Part shown: in pieces, positions 35,547 to 43,888 of the stretch
Layout of the letters: each line of letters opens with the position of its first letter
How positions within the stretch are numbered: position 1 is the stretch's first letter
Assembly: GCF_001654915.1 (NCBI RefSeq)
Contig: NZ_LXEQ01000065.1
Source: Buttiauxella ferragutiae
GTDB taxonomy: Bacteria; Pseudomonadota; Gammaproteobacteria; Enterobacterales; Enterobacteriaceae
DNA: 64,000 nt
Strand: one strand, 5' to 3'
Notes under the pieces: generated by a model
What the model was told of the DNA's origin: nothing
What the model saw: the letters and a program-made list of their open reading frames with translations, nothing else
The model's database searches: none
Translations under genes and position numbers: made by a program

Positions 35547-36356
35547 ATGGATAAGAAGATTGGTTTTATTGGTTGCGGCAACATGGGGAAAGCCATCCTT
35601 GGTGGTCTGATAGCCAGTGGACAGGTGCTTCCTGGTAATATCTGGGTCTACACACCTTCGCCCGATAAAGTGCAAGAGTTGCACGATCAATATGGTATTA
35701 ATGCGGCAGAAAGTGCGCAAGAAGTGGCACAAATTGCAGATATTGTTTTCGGTGCCGTGAAACCAAATGTCATGCTAAAAGTGCTGAGTGAAGTCAATTC
35801 CAGCCTGAATAAAGACTCGGTGGTGATTTCCATTGCTGCGGGCGTAACGCTGGATTCTCTGGCTAAAGCACTGGGCCACGATCGCAAAATTATTCGCGCC
35901 ATGCCCAATACCCCAGCGTTAGTGAATGCGGGTATGACGTCCATCACGCCAAACGCGCTGGCTACTCCCGAAGATATTGCCGATGCGGTTAACATTTTCC
36001 GCAGCTTCGGGCTTGCCGAAGTGGTGTCTGAAACCATGATCCATCCGGTTGTGGGGGTTAGCGGCTCTGCACCAGCGTATGTGTTTATGTTTATCGAAGC
36101 CATGGCTGATGCCGCTGTGTTAGGGGGGATGCCGCGCAAACAGGCCTATCAATTTGCTGCGCAGGCCGTCATGGGCTCAGCCAAAATGGTACTGGAAACG
36201 GGTAAACATCCTGGTGAGTTAAAGGATATGGTGTGCTCGCCAGGCGGCACCACTATTGAAGCCGTGAAGGTTCTGGAAGAAAAAGGGTTCAGAGCTGCAG
36301 TGATGGAAGCCATGGTGAAATGTATGGCGAAATCAGAACACTTGGGCAAATCATAA
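35547..36356 (+). CDS. proC: Pyrroline-5-carboxylate reductase
   Basis: Final step of proline synthesis: NAD(P)H reduction of pyrroline-5-carboxylate. The 269 residues equal E. coli ProC. They start MDKKIGFIGCGNMGKAIL (Rossmann loop), with MPNTPALVNAGMT and the C-terminal catalytic region GSAPAYVFMFIEAMADAAVLGG and PGGTTIEAVKVLE. The ATG at 35547 is chosen over one 12 codons upstream because it matches the family start. proA and proB are far off at the right of this window. Confidence 0.97.
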   Translation: MDKKIGFIGCGNMGKAILGGLIASGQVLPGNIWVYTPSPDKVQELHDQYGINAAESAQEVAQIADIVFGAVKPNVMLKVLSEVNSSLNKDSVVISIAAGVTLDSLAKALGHDRKIIRAMPNTPALVNAGMTSITPNALATPEDIADAVNIFRSFGLAEVVSETMIHPVVGVSGSAPAYVFMFIEAMADAAVLGGMPRKQAYQFAAQAVMGSAKMVLETGKHPGELKDMVCSPGGTTIEAVKVLEEKGFRAAVMEAMVKCMAKSEHLGKS

Positions 36357-36362
36357 TTTTGT

Positions 36363-36392
36363 TACCCTCTCCTGTTTCCGGGAGGGGGTTTT
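36363..36392 (+). terminator. Terminator of proC
   Basis: The stem CCCTCTCC/GGGAGGGGG-type pairing closes on a GTTTCC loop and is followed by TTTT. It lies 7 bp after the proC stop and overlaps the end of the convergent dgcC. Confidence 0.8.
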
Positions 36393-37503
36393 AAGCTGCA
36401 ATATCGGCCACTTCAGTACGGCTGCGCCCCAGGTTTTTAGCTTTATACAACGCAACATCTGCCGCTTTTAACCATTCGCGATAGCTCACCATGCTGTGAT
36501 CAAACTCCGCCACACCGACACTGATACGCAGTGAGATATGCGGTGCATGCGGTAAACGAAACTCATCAAGATAGTCACGTACACGAGCCATGGCCTGTAT
36601 CGCGCTATCTTGCGCCGTGCCTGACATAATCACGCCAAATTCGTCACCGCCGAAGCGTCCGACAACATCTGTAATGCGCAAAGTGAGCTGCAAATGCTCT
36701 GTAATGGCCAGAATCGCCTCATCACCTACATCATGGCCGCATGAATCATTAATTGATTTAAAGTGGTCAATATCAATCAAAATCAAGGTGGCACTGCGAT
36801 GATAGCGCTGGCAGTTGTCATATTCACCGTGCAGCAGATGTTCCCAGTGACGACGGTTATATACGCCGGTCATGCCATCACGAGTGCTCATGTGCATTAA
36901 GCGCCGTTTATGCTCGGAAAGTTTTAGCGCGGTTCGGTAACTGACCAGTCCAAAGTAAGTCGGGTAAATCAACAAAAACGGCAAGCAAATCCAGACCTGA
37001 GATGGCATGGTTTCTAGATTAAGGGGTATTAGGAACATACCTAGCGTCAACAGGCAACTCAGCACTATAAAGCCCAAGCCGTTGAAGAACAGTTTCAATC
37101 CACCGCAACCGACATTGTTCATGCATATCATCGCGAGGATTAATGCTGATGGGAGTGCATTCATTCCCATCACCCCAATCCATACGCCGCCCATTAACGA
37201 ATCAATCATTAAATTACGGGTTTCTGCCCGGGCTGGGTCAGGTGCGCGATCGGCCATTTGCCATGCTAAGTGCGGCCAGATATAGCCATAGGCGATAAGT
37301 AACAACCACCACCACCCCGATACTGGCTGCATCACCAATACCGAGGCGACACAGAAAAAACCGGTCCCTAACCCAATAGTTCTCGGTATGTAAAGGCGGC
37401 GGGCAAACCGCCTTCCCGAACGATGTCGATCCTCATCGAGGTATGTTGAACCGTCCATAAGCCCCCCAGGAATCCATCTACCAGAATTGTGATCATTAAT
37501 CAT
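36391..37503 (-). CDS. dgcC: Diguanylate cyclase DgcC (AdrA/YaiC)
   Basis: Makes cyclic di-GMP, which switches on cellulose synthesis in enterobacteria. The 370 residues show an N-terminal MASE2 membrane sensor with several helices (about 40-195) and a C-terminal GGDEF domain with intact RFGGDEFG and the allosteric I-site RITD five residues upstream, so product inhibition should work. In E. coli it is activated by CsgD. It is convergent with proC. Confidence 0.95.
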   Translation of the reverse strand: MINDHNSGRWIPGGLMDGSTYLDEDRHRSGRRFARRLYIPRTIGLGTGFFCVASVLVMQPVSGWWWLLLIAYGYIWPHLAWQMADRAPDPARAETRNLMIDSLMGGVWIGVMGMNALPSALILAMICMNNVGCGGLKLFFNGLGFIVLSCLLTLGMFLIPLNLETMPSQVWICLPFLLIYPTYFGLVSYRTALKLSEHKRRLMHMSTRDGMTGVYNRRHWEHLLHGEYDNCQRYHRSATLILIDIDHFKSINDSCGHDVGDEAILAITEHLQLTLRITDVVGRFGGDEFGVIMSGTAQDSAIQAMARVRDYLDEFRLPHAPHISLRISVGVAEFDHSMVSYREWLKAADVALYKAKNLGRSRTEVADIAA

Positions 37504-37575
37504 GATATTTAGGAATATTCTGAAACATTTGCCGTAATTATAGAAAGCATGCTTTGGGGGAAAGTATGATTTTTA

Positions 37576-37601
37576 GGGTGAGCCAGCGGAGCGTCTCACC
37601 C
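37576..37601. repeat. REP-like hairpin between dgcC and psiF
   Basis: Arms GGGTGAG and CTCACCC enclose CCAGCGGAGCGT. The GGGTGA..AGCG..TCACCC style is similar to the other small intergenic stems here, though a more distant member. It follows the psiF stop on the minus strand. Confidence 0.5.
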
Positions 37602-37608
37602 ATTTAGC

Positions 37609-37926
37609 TTATTTAGGCTGTTTTTTCAGGCAATTATCCATGAAGGTTTTTCGCACATCACCGGATAAGGTTTGTCGCCCCGCTTGCGCATTACACTCTT
37701 TCATCTTCTGTTGTTGCGGGGTCAGGCTTTTATCTGCGGGGGGCGACTCGCTATTTTTTAAGCAGTTGCTCATGTAGGTTTTGCGTTCATCCCCTTTTAA
37801 TATTTGTGCGGTGGCTTTTTGATTACACGTCGTCATACGCTGTTGCTGCGGCGTCAGCGCTTTGTCTGCCGCCCCCGCAGAGCCAACAATACCTGCCAAT
37901 AAAGCGAACATTAATACCGTTTTCAT
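37609..37926 (-). CDS. psiF: Phosphate starvation-inducible protein PsiF
   Basis: Secreted protein of unknown function. The 105 residues consist of a signal peptide (MKTVLMFALLAGIVGSAGA) and two tandem psiF repeats, each KxLTPQQQxM..CNxxAxxxxLxGDxRKTxMxNCLK (about 24-57 and 69-102). In E. coli it is co-transcribed with phoA from a PhoB-controlled promoter. Here phoA is missing, and I found no pho box in the 218 bp upstream, so its control may differ. Confidence 0.95.
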   Translation of the reverse strand: MKTVLMFALLAGIVGSAGAADKALTPQQQRMTTCNQKATAQILKGDERKTYMSNCLKNSESPPADKSLTPQQQKMKECNAQAGRQTLSGDVRKTFMDNCLKKQPK

Positions 37927-38144
37927 AGCACCACCCTTTTTAATGTGATGCTTTAATTTTGGTCTGTAGAGTGCGAAAAGGCGAACTGCCGGACGCAGGT
38001 ATTCTGCCGCTTCGTCCGTTATCGAAACTCAGCTGTGAGGAATAATGGAGAAATAAAAACGATGAGTACAACTTAATTACCCTTATTAACTATTAAGGGT
38101 ATTAATAATAAAAAACCAGACAGAAAAAAGAGTAATACCGAAAT

Positions 38145-38405
38145 TCAAACTGATGGGCGATTCAGAAGTCGGATTAAATATTTCTTCAATAGATCAGTGT
38201 CATAAGATGTGACTGTATCACTGGGTTTGACATTGGCTAAAGAGTCTTCAATGCTAGATGTTATTGCCTGCTGATCCTGGTGCCCCATGCGGTGGAGAAT
38301 GGCAGTAACGACTATTTCAAGGGCTTCTATCTGTGCAACAAACTCTTTTGACTCTTCTTCTTTTTCGGCGAGTCTGGTCAGTAACTCAGAAATGAGGTTT
38401 CTCAT
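38145..38405 (-). CDS. iraP: Anti-adaptor protein IraP
   Basis: Binds the response regulator RssB and so protects the stationary-phase sigma factor RpoS from ClpXP. The 86 residues fit E. coli IraP in length and in blocks: NLISELLTRLAEKEEESKEF (an N-terminal coiled coil), QIEALEIVVTAILHRM and the acidic middle before DLLKKYLIRLL. Start taken at 38405; the ATG one codon earlier (38408) is equally possible. It lies between psiF and an MdtG-like gene. Confidence 0.92.
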   Translation of the reverse strand: MRNLISELLTRLAEKEEESKEFVAQIEALEIVVTAILHRMGHQDQQAITSSIEDSLANVKPSDTVTSYDTDLLKKYLIRLLNRPSV

Positions 38406-38659
38406 CATAATTATCCCAAAGGATTTGAAACCTGACGTTATCATTCTGTTTTCATGTTGCCTAGAGGGAGTAGCGACTATTTTTATATGGATTAACAAAT
38501 TTGTGTTGGAGCGCAAAAACATCTTATAGATGACAACTTAAAAATATCACCATGCAGTTATTTCAGATCTAAAATTAACAACATAGTTTGTGGTTGATGT
38601 AATTTTGGTTGGTTTTTGTCCCTTTTAAAAGGGGTAATACCTTGCAGAAACTTTAAAGA

Positions 38660-39889
38660 TTAAGGCAGCATCTGATTTCGCATGGCATCTTGCTGCCTTT
38701 TACGCCTTAACATCACGGCCAACTGCCATACATTAAGTAACACCACCAACGCCGTAGCAATAAATACCCAGCGATACCCCGCCATGGCAGATACACCCGC
38801 ACCAATTAAGGGGCCAATCACATTCCCCAGATACATAAACGACTGGTTATATCCAAAAATCCGCCCGGTCACCTGGTCACTGCAATACTTCACTAACAAC
38901 GTTTGAACCGCTGGTAGCATCGCGCCATCGGCAAAGCCCAGTAAAAAACGTAATACGGCTAATTGCATAGGCGAGGTCACCCATGACATAGCAAAAAATA
39001 ATAGGACTGAAATAATCAACGTTGCCATTAATACACGGGCAGTGCCAATTCTGTCACCCAACTTACCTAATCGTGGGGCCGAAATAAGAGCCGAGATACC
39101 GGGAACCGCCGCAATAAAACCACTGATAAAAGCGATATTGTTACTTTCAGGAGAAAGCTGTTTGATAAACAGAGTGAGTATTGGTCCCACCGAACCATTA
39201 CAAAGCTGAATGACCATGGTGGTGACAAACAAACTCATCATTAATTTAGGATAAGGAAGTGAAGCAAACACGGCTTTGCCTGACAAACGGTCGGATTTAC
39301 TTATTACAGGTCGTGCACCTTCTTTAATCAGGAATAATGTCACTAAAAAACTGACCATTAACAACGCCGCGGTGACATAAAAGACCATTCTTAAACCAAG
39401 GGTATCGGCCATATATCCACCCAATAATGGGCCAACAATAACCCCACTAATTTGCGCGGTTGAAAGAGTACTTAATGCCCAGCCGCTACGTTCCCGAGGG
39501 ACTTGAGAGGCCACTAACGCCATCGCATTGGGGATATAGCCAGAGGTGAGCCCCATGATGGCTCGTAGAATAAAAAGTTGCCAGACGTTGGTGGCAAACG
39601 CCTGTAATAAAATGGCGACAGCCATCCCCAGTGATGCCCGCAGCAGCATTAATTTCCGCCCCTTGCGATCGGCAAGACTACCCCACATTGGCGATACAAT
39701 AGCGGAAACCAGAAACGTCACGCTGAAGGTCAGCCCTGACCACATAGACAATGCTTGATGGGACGTTACGCCGAGTTGTTCAACATACAGCGGCAAAAAC
39801 GGCAGAATTTGGCTAATGGCTAATCCGGTAAAAAAACACCCGAACCATACCGAGATAATATTGACCTTCCAGGATTCCATACCGTGCAC
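38660..39889 (-). CDS. MdtG-like multidrug efflux MFS transporter
   Basis: Twelve-helix major facilitator of the drug:H+ antiporter-1 branch. The 409 residues keep the MFS motif A WGSLADRKGRKLMLL between helices 2 and 3, a second copy LGKLGDRIG between 8 and 9, and FLLGFADGAMLPAVQTLLVKYCS, all closely like E. coli MdtG, which sits elsewhere in E. coli. It is inserted between iraP and ddlA, divergent from ddlA. It is a likely fosfomycin or deoxycholate-type exporter by homology, but the substrate is not shown. Confidence 0.88.
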   Translation of the reverse strand: MHGMESWKVNIISVWFGCFFTGLAISQILPFLPLYVEQLGVTSHQALSMWSGLTFSVTFLVSAIVSPMWGSLADRKGRKLMLLRASLGMAVAILLQAFATNVWQLFILRAIMGLTSGYIPNAMALVASQVPRERSGWALSTLSTAQISGVIVGPLLGGYMADTLGLRMVFYVTAALLMVSFLVTLFLIKEGARPVISKSDRLSGKAVFASLPYPKLMMSLFVTTMVIQLCNGSVGPILTLFIKQLSPESNNIAFISGFIAAVPGISALISAPRLGKLGDRIGTARVLMATLIISVLLFFAMSWVTSPMQLAVLRFLLGFADGAMLPAVQTLLVKYCSDQVTGRIFGYNQSFMYLGNVIGPLIGAGVSAMAGYRWVFIATALVVLLNVWQLAVMLRRKRQQDAMRNQMLP

Positions 39890-40127
39890 ATTTTATAAGT
39901 GAGATAAAAAAGAATAGCGAAGAATGTGAACTTTATCATACAAATTGATTTTATCGAGCCGAGTTGTTGCCCGGTATTTTCACTGCCAAGCCCTAATAAC
40001 ATGCAATATTGATTACGTAATAATCATTATAGAAATTGCGTTGTTTTAAGCTGCAGGAAGCACATGAATCCTCGCAATGAGCGTGGTATGTTGTCCGCCT
40101 TTGCACAGTTTAAGGATGGGTTTAGGC

Positions 40128-41228
40128 ATGGCAAAACTGCGGGTGGGTATCGTGTTTGGTGGCAAGTCAGCAGAACACGAAGTGTCGCTGCAGTCAGCGA
40201 AAAATATTGTCGACGCCATTGATAAATCAAAGTTTGAAGTGGTGTTGCTGGGAATTGATAAACAAGGCCAGTGGCATGTCAATGATGCGTCGAACTATCT
40301 GTTAAACGCAGAAAATCCGGCATTGATCGTCCTGAATCGCTCCGGAACAAATGTCGCCGTGGTGCCTGGTCAAACCCAGAACCAACTGATTGAATCCTCC
40401 TCTGCGCAGTTTTTAGCCCCGGTGGATGTGATTTTCCCAATCGTTCATGGAACGCTGGGCGAAGATGGCTCCCTGCAAGGGATGCTACGCATGGCTAACT
40501 TACCGTTTGTCGGTTCTGGTGTGTTGGGTTCCGCCGTAAGCATGGATAAAGACGTGACGAAACGTCTGCTGCGAGATGCCGGGCTGAACATCGCTCCGTT
40601 TATCACACTGACCCGAGCGAACCGTAACAAAACTAGCTTTGCCGAAATCCAGGCCAAACTCGGCCTGCCGCTGTTTATTAAACCTGCTAATCAGGGTTCA
40701 TCCGTCGGTGTCAGTAAAGTCAACTCCGCTGAGCAGTACGAAACGGCAGTGGCATTAGCTTTCGAATTTGATAGTAAAGTCGTGGTGGAAACGGGTATTA
40801 AAGGCCGCGAGATTGAATGTGCGGTGTTGGGTAACGATGAACCACGAGCCAGCACTTGCGGTGAAGTGGTTGTTAACAGCGATTTCTACTCTTACGACAC
40901 CAAATATATCGATGATAAAGGCGCGCAAGTTGTAGTACCTGCGGCGATCGAGGCTGATATCAACGATAAAATCCGTGAAATTGCGGTACGTGCTTATCAG
41001 ACGCTGGAATGCAGTGGGATGGCGCGGGTGGATGTGTTCCTGACCGCTGATAATGAAGTTATTATCAATGAGATCAACACGCTGCCTGGCTTTACCAACA
41101 TCAGCATGTATCCAAAACTCTGGCAAGCAAGCGGCTTAGATTACCAAACGTTGATTACGCGTTTGATTGAGTTGGCTCTTGAGCGCCACCAGCAAGATAG
41201 CGCTTTGAAAAGTTCGATTACAGCTTAA
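40128..41228 (+). CDS. ddlA: D-alanine--D-alanine ligase A
   Basis: ATP-grasp ligase that joins two D-Ala for peptidoglycan. The start at 40128 gives 366 residues (E. coli DdlA 364), beginning MAKLRVGIVFGGKSAEHEVSLQSA. FPIVHGTLGEDGSLQGML, the ATP-grasp block KPANQGSSVGVSKV and EINTLPGFTNISMYPKLW are the catalytic and substrate motifs. Gene order iraP-[efflux]-ddlA-yaiZ supports DdlA rather than DdlB. Confidence 0.96.
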   Translation: MAKLRVGIVFGGKSAEHEVSLQSAKNIVDAIDKSKFEVVLLGIDKQGQWHVNDASNYLLNAENPALIVLNRSGTNVAVVPGQTQNQLIESSSAQFLAPVDVIFPIVHGTLGEDGSLQGMLRMANLPFVGSGVLGSAVSMDKDVTKRLLRDAGLNIAPFITLTRANRNKTSFAEIQAKLGLPLFIKPANQGSSVGVSKVNSAEQYETAVALAFEFDSKVVVETGIKGREIECAVLGNDEPRASTCGEVVVNSDFYSYDTKYIDDKGAQVVVPAAIEADINDKIREIAVRAYQTLECSGMARVDVFLTADNEVIINEINTLPGFTNISMYPKLWQASGLDYQTLITRLIELALERHQQDSALKSSITA

Positions 41229-41231
41229 GCT

Positions 41232-41462
41232 CTACTCTTTCGCTGCCGCCGGTTCTTCTGGTTCTGGACGGCGGCGAATGATTAACCCAGCCAACCAGAA
41301 GCAAATTACCCACGTCACCAACCCGACTGCATAGTTCTGCCAGCCTTCGGTTTTAAATCCCAGCAAGCCAATCACACCATTCAAAATAAAGATCATGCCA
41401 ATCGCTACGGCGTAATAGTGCCAGTCACGGCGCATTTTTAAAGACAATGTTTTCGCAGACAT
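41232..41462 (-). CDS. yaiZ: Inner-membrane protein YaiZ (DUF2754)
   Basis: A 76-residue protein with two membrane helices (about 16-35 and 43-62), matching E. coli YaiZ through RRDWHYYAVAIGMIFILNGVIGLLGF and WLAGLIIRRR. Function unknown. It is convergent with ddlA, with only 3 bp between stops. Confidence 0.92.
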   Translation of the reverse strand: MSAKTLSLKMRRDWHYYAVAIGMIFILNGVIGLLGFKTEGWQNYAVGLVTWVICFWLAGLIIRRRPEPEEPAAAKE

Positions 41463-41735
41463 GGTGCAACCCGTCAGGACAAAAAAGAGGACTTATTGTG
41501 GCATAGCCTGCGGCGATAAACCGCACGTTGATGCGGGCTAAACAGCATAATGTTACGAAAATTTCACCTAAGTTACGAATATGTGATCTCAGACATATAA
41601 TCGCAAACCAGGACTATTCCGCCCCCTAAATTACCAACAATCTGATATTGACAAACAATATGACCTGCCAAACTCAGCGCAATTGATTTATCGGGCCAAT
41701 GCCTGAATCGTTTTACTGTTGCATGGGAGGTCGTG
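41463..41735. other. yaiZ-yaiY divergent intergenic region
   Basis: No gene seen. It should hold the divergent promoters of yaiZ and yaiY; it is AT-rich from about 41550, but I could not fix individual boxes. Confidence 0.4.
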
Positions 41736-42059
41736 ATGACTGATATAAGTTTGTCGAAACAGGTTGTTCCGGTAGGCCTTGTTTCAACAACGAAAACAGA
41801 GAGATCTACCCGGAGTAATCTGGCTTATGCCGCATTCATTTTGTTCTGCTTCTGGGTGGGGGCGCAAATCCTGAGTTTGATGGTTCACGCCCCTGGCGTA
41901 CTTGAACATCTCGCCCAGGGTAATGATGCCTCGCGCCCGCGCATTGAAATGGGTTTTGCAGTTAGCACTGTTTTTGGTCTGGTCCCCTTTCTTGCAGGCT
42001 GTGCATTAGTCGGAGTCATTTGCCTGGCGCTGAAATTCCATCAACGCCATTATTTTTAA
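41736..42059 (+). CDS. yaiY: Inner-membrane protein YaiY (DUF2755)
   Basis: A 107-residue protein with two membrane segments, similar along its length to E. coli YaiY (NLAYAAFILFCFWVGAQIL, HAPGVLEHL, VSTVFGLVPFLAGCALV). The ATG at 41736 follows GGGAGG at 5-base spacing; a GTG one codon earlier is possible. Role unknown. Confidence 0.92.
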   Translation: MTDISLSKQVVPVGLVSTTKTERSTRSNLAYAAFILFCFWVGAQILSLMVHAPGVLEHLAQGNDASRPRIEMGFAVSTVFGLVPFLAGCALVGVICLALKFHQRHYF

Positions 42060-42068
42060 ACCTGTTTT

Positions 42069-42094
42069 GGCGGATAACATTTCGTTTATCCGCC
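42069..42094. terminator. Hairpin at the yaiY-yaiW convergent junction
   Basis: Arms GGCGGATAA and TTATCCGCC with an 8-base loop, 9 bp after the yaiY stop. No T-run on either side, so it may be a weak terminator or a transcript-end stem. Confidence 0.5.
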
Positions 42095-42107
42095 TGCGAA
42101 TTCCGAC

Positions 42108-43217
42108 TTACAATTTCATACACGCAGCACGCCGCTCATCCACTCGCTTAGCAAACCAGGCTGTCGTCAAATTACGGGTGATTTTTGGACTTTCGAGCGT
42201 AATGCCTGGCAACATTTCTCGTGGCAACTTCTTACCGGTTTTCTTCTCCGCTATCGCATAAACCTGCTGATATAAATCAGTTTTCTCAAAGTCGATGCTG
42301 TCGCCTTTTTGCAGTGCACGGTGAATCTGGCTTTCACTCATATCAAGTGTTTTCGCCAGCTTCCTGACAGCCAGTTCGGTGTTGCCTGCTTTATCGGTGT
42401 TATACAAAATTAAGTCGCCATCCAGCGCCAGTTTGACACCGCTGGCCTTGCTGACGGCGCTCTGGAATGCGGCGTTGCGGCTGGCGTACCATCCGGCGTT
42501 GAAATCCGCAAAACGGTAGAGTGGTTTTGTGTAATTCGCTGGGTAATTCAGTAAATGATACGTGCCAAACCACAAGCCACCGCGACGCGTGAACACTTCC
42601 TGCCGCACGGTGCCTTCCATTTTCCATGGATAGCCGTTGGTGTGCTGTTCAGCAAAAGCGATACTCACCTGCATTGGGCCGCCGGTATGAACCGGGTTCA
42701 GATTGCCGAATAATTTCTGCCCCATCGGCACCATATCGATGAAATCATCAAAAATGGCGCTCAACTGCCCTTCCGTTTTCACGTTATCCAGACGTTCACT
42801 GTAACTCTTGCCATTCGGCGATTTGATTAACAGCGCGGTGTGAACCAGGAACACTGGAATATGCATTTTCTCGGCGCGACGGTCGATTTCCTTCCAGGCA
42901 ATTTTATTCAGATTTGGCACGGTCGGGTCGGCAACCAGATTGGATTCTTGCTGCGCGACCGCCAAAACCGAGCAGATATTTTCCTCGCTTGGCGCAATAT
43001 CCTGGCTCTTAAAAGTGCTCGCTAAATCTTTCGCCCAGTTGTTACGGTCTTTTACGCTAGCGGGGATTTTCTGCTTTACCACCGTTTCGACATCAACCGG
43101 CTTTGCGGTTTCTGAAACAGAAGGCGTGGTTTTAGTGGTACAACCCGCCAGCACCAAAATGGCACCGAGGCTGAGTGCGAAAAGTCCTTGTTGCCTGCTT
43201 AAAGTCACTATAGTCAT
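42108..43217 (-). CDS. yaiW: Outer-membrane lipoprotein YaiW (DUF1615)
   Basis: Surface lipoprotein that in E. coli works with SbmA in uptake of proline-rich antimicrobial peptides. The ATG at 43217 gives 369 residues with a signal peptide and lipobox LAGC (Cys26); the open frame extends upstream to 43352 without a plausible signal. The DUF1615 body includes VAQQESNLVADPTVPNL and HTGGPMQVSIAFAEQH. In E. coli yaiW follows sbmA in one operon; here the marR-emrAB cassette lies between them, so yaiW needs its own promoter. Confidence 0.94.
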   Translation of the reverse strand: MTIVTLSRQQGLFALSLGAILVLAGCTTKTTPSVSETAKPVDVETVVKQKIPASVKDRNNWAKDLASTFKSQDIAPSEENICSVLAVAQQESNLVADPTVPNLNKIAWKEIDRRAEKMHIPVFLVHTALLIKSPNGKSYSERLDNVKTEGQLSAIFDDFIDMVPMGQKLFGNLNPVHTGGPMQVSIAFAEQHTNGYPWKMEGTVRQEVFTRRGGLWFGTYHLLNYPANYTKPLYRFADFNAGWYASRNAAFQSAVSKASGVKLALDGDLILYNTDKAGNTELAVRKLAKTLDMSESQIHRALQKGDSIDFEKTDLYQQVYAIAEKKTGKKLPREMLPGITLESPKITRNLTTAWFAKRVDERRAACMKL

Positions 43218-43343
43218 AACGTTCCGTTGTAATTGTTTTGTAAGGCTGGATAAACAATAACAGTTCTGCAATCTGGCGTTTATCAGAGATTGGCTGATAA
43301 ATGCCAGGGAGCATTCGGCGCGCTGACAAAAAGTGCGCTTATC

Positions 43344-43407
43344 TTGACACAAACTTGACAGTTAATTGCCTGGTCAGTAATTTCAACTGTAATTACTGAC
43401 CAGGCAA
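43344..43407 (+). promoter_or_regulatory. marR-emrAB promoter and perfect inverted-repeat operator
   Basis: A 17-bp arm TTGCCTGGTCAGTAATT (43366-43382) is repeated as its exact complement (43391-43407) around 8 bases. A promoter, TTGACA (43355-43360), 17 bases, TAATTT (43378-43383), overlaps its left arm. The right arm ends 5 bp before the marR ATG. This placement would let a bound dimer or pair of dimers block RNA polymerase, the usual mode of MarR autoregulation. Confidence 0.8.
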
Positions 43408-43412
43408 CTATC

Positions 43413-43868
43413 ATGACGAACAATCCGGGTATTATCGATAACAAGCTTCATCTCGGTTTGCTTATCCACCTCGCGAACCAGTTTAAAGATCAGTTGATCA
43501 GCCAATATTTCTCTGGTGCGGATATCACCGCAGCGCAATTTAAGGTACTGATTAATATTTATAAAGGCGTGACCAGCCCTGTTGTCATCAGCAAAAACCT
43601 GGTGATGGATGCTGGCGCGATGAGCCGTATGGTTGGCCGCATGGTCAAGCGCGAACTGATTGTTCGCCATCCCAATCCACAAGATAAGCGCCAGGTGATT
43701 CTGGCTCTGACAGACAAGGGCCAGTTGATTTGCGATCGTTTTCAGAATGAAGCGCTCGCTTCAATTATTGCCTCTCTCACCGCACGCCTGACGCAGGATG
43801 AATCTCAACAACTGGTGGCATTAATTACCAAAATGCTGCCGGATGACATCACCGCGCCACATCGCTAA
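43413..43868 (+). CDS. MarR-family transcriptional regulator
   Basis: Winged-helix repressor of 151 residues with the MarR features: dimerisation helices at both ends and the DNA-binding wing DAGAMSRMVGRMVKRELIVRHPNPQDKRQVILALTDKG (about 66-103). It is the first gene of a three-gene unit with an EmrA-like adaptor and an EmrB-like exporter, the same layout as E. coli mprA(emrR)-emrAB, though that locus is elsewhere in E. coli. It probably represses the unit from the inverted repeat that overlaps its promoter and is released by the pump's substrates. Confidence 0.9.
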   Translation: MTNNPGIIDNKLHLGLLIHLANQFKDQLISQYFSGADITAAQFKVLINIYKGVTSPVVISKNLVMDAGAMSRMVGRMVKRELIVRHPNPQDKRQVILALTDKGQLICDRFQNEALASIIASLTARLTQDESQQLVALITKMLPDDITAPHR

Positions 43869-43888
43869 CACCGTTTAAAGGCCAAAAG

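Noticed and set aside
37990..38019. CGGACG..CGTCCG stem upstream of psiF as riboswitch
   Set aside because: A simple stem with no known riboswitch core; too little support.
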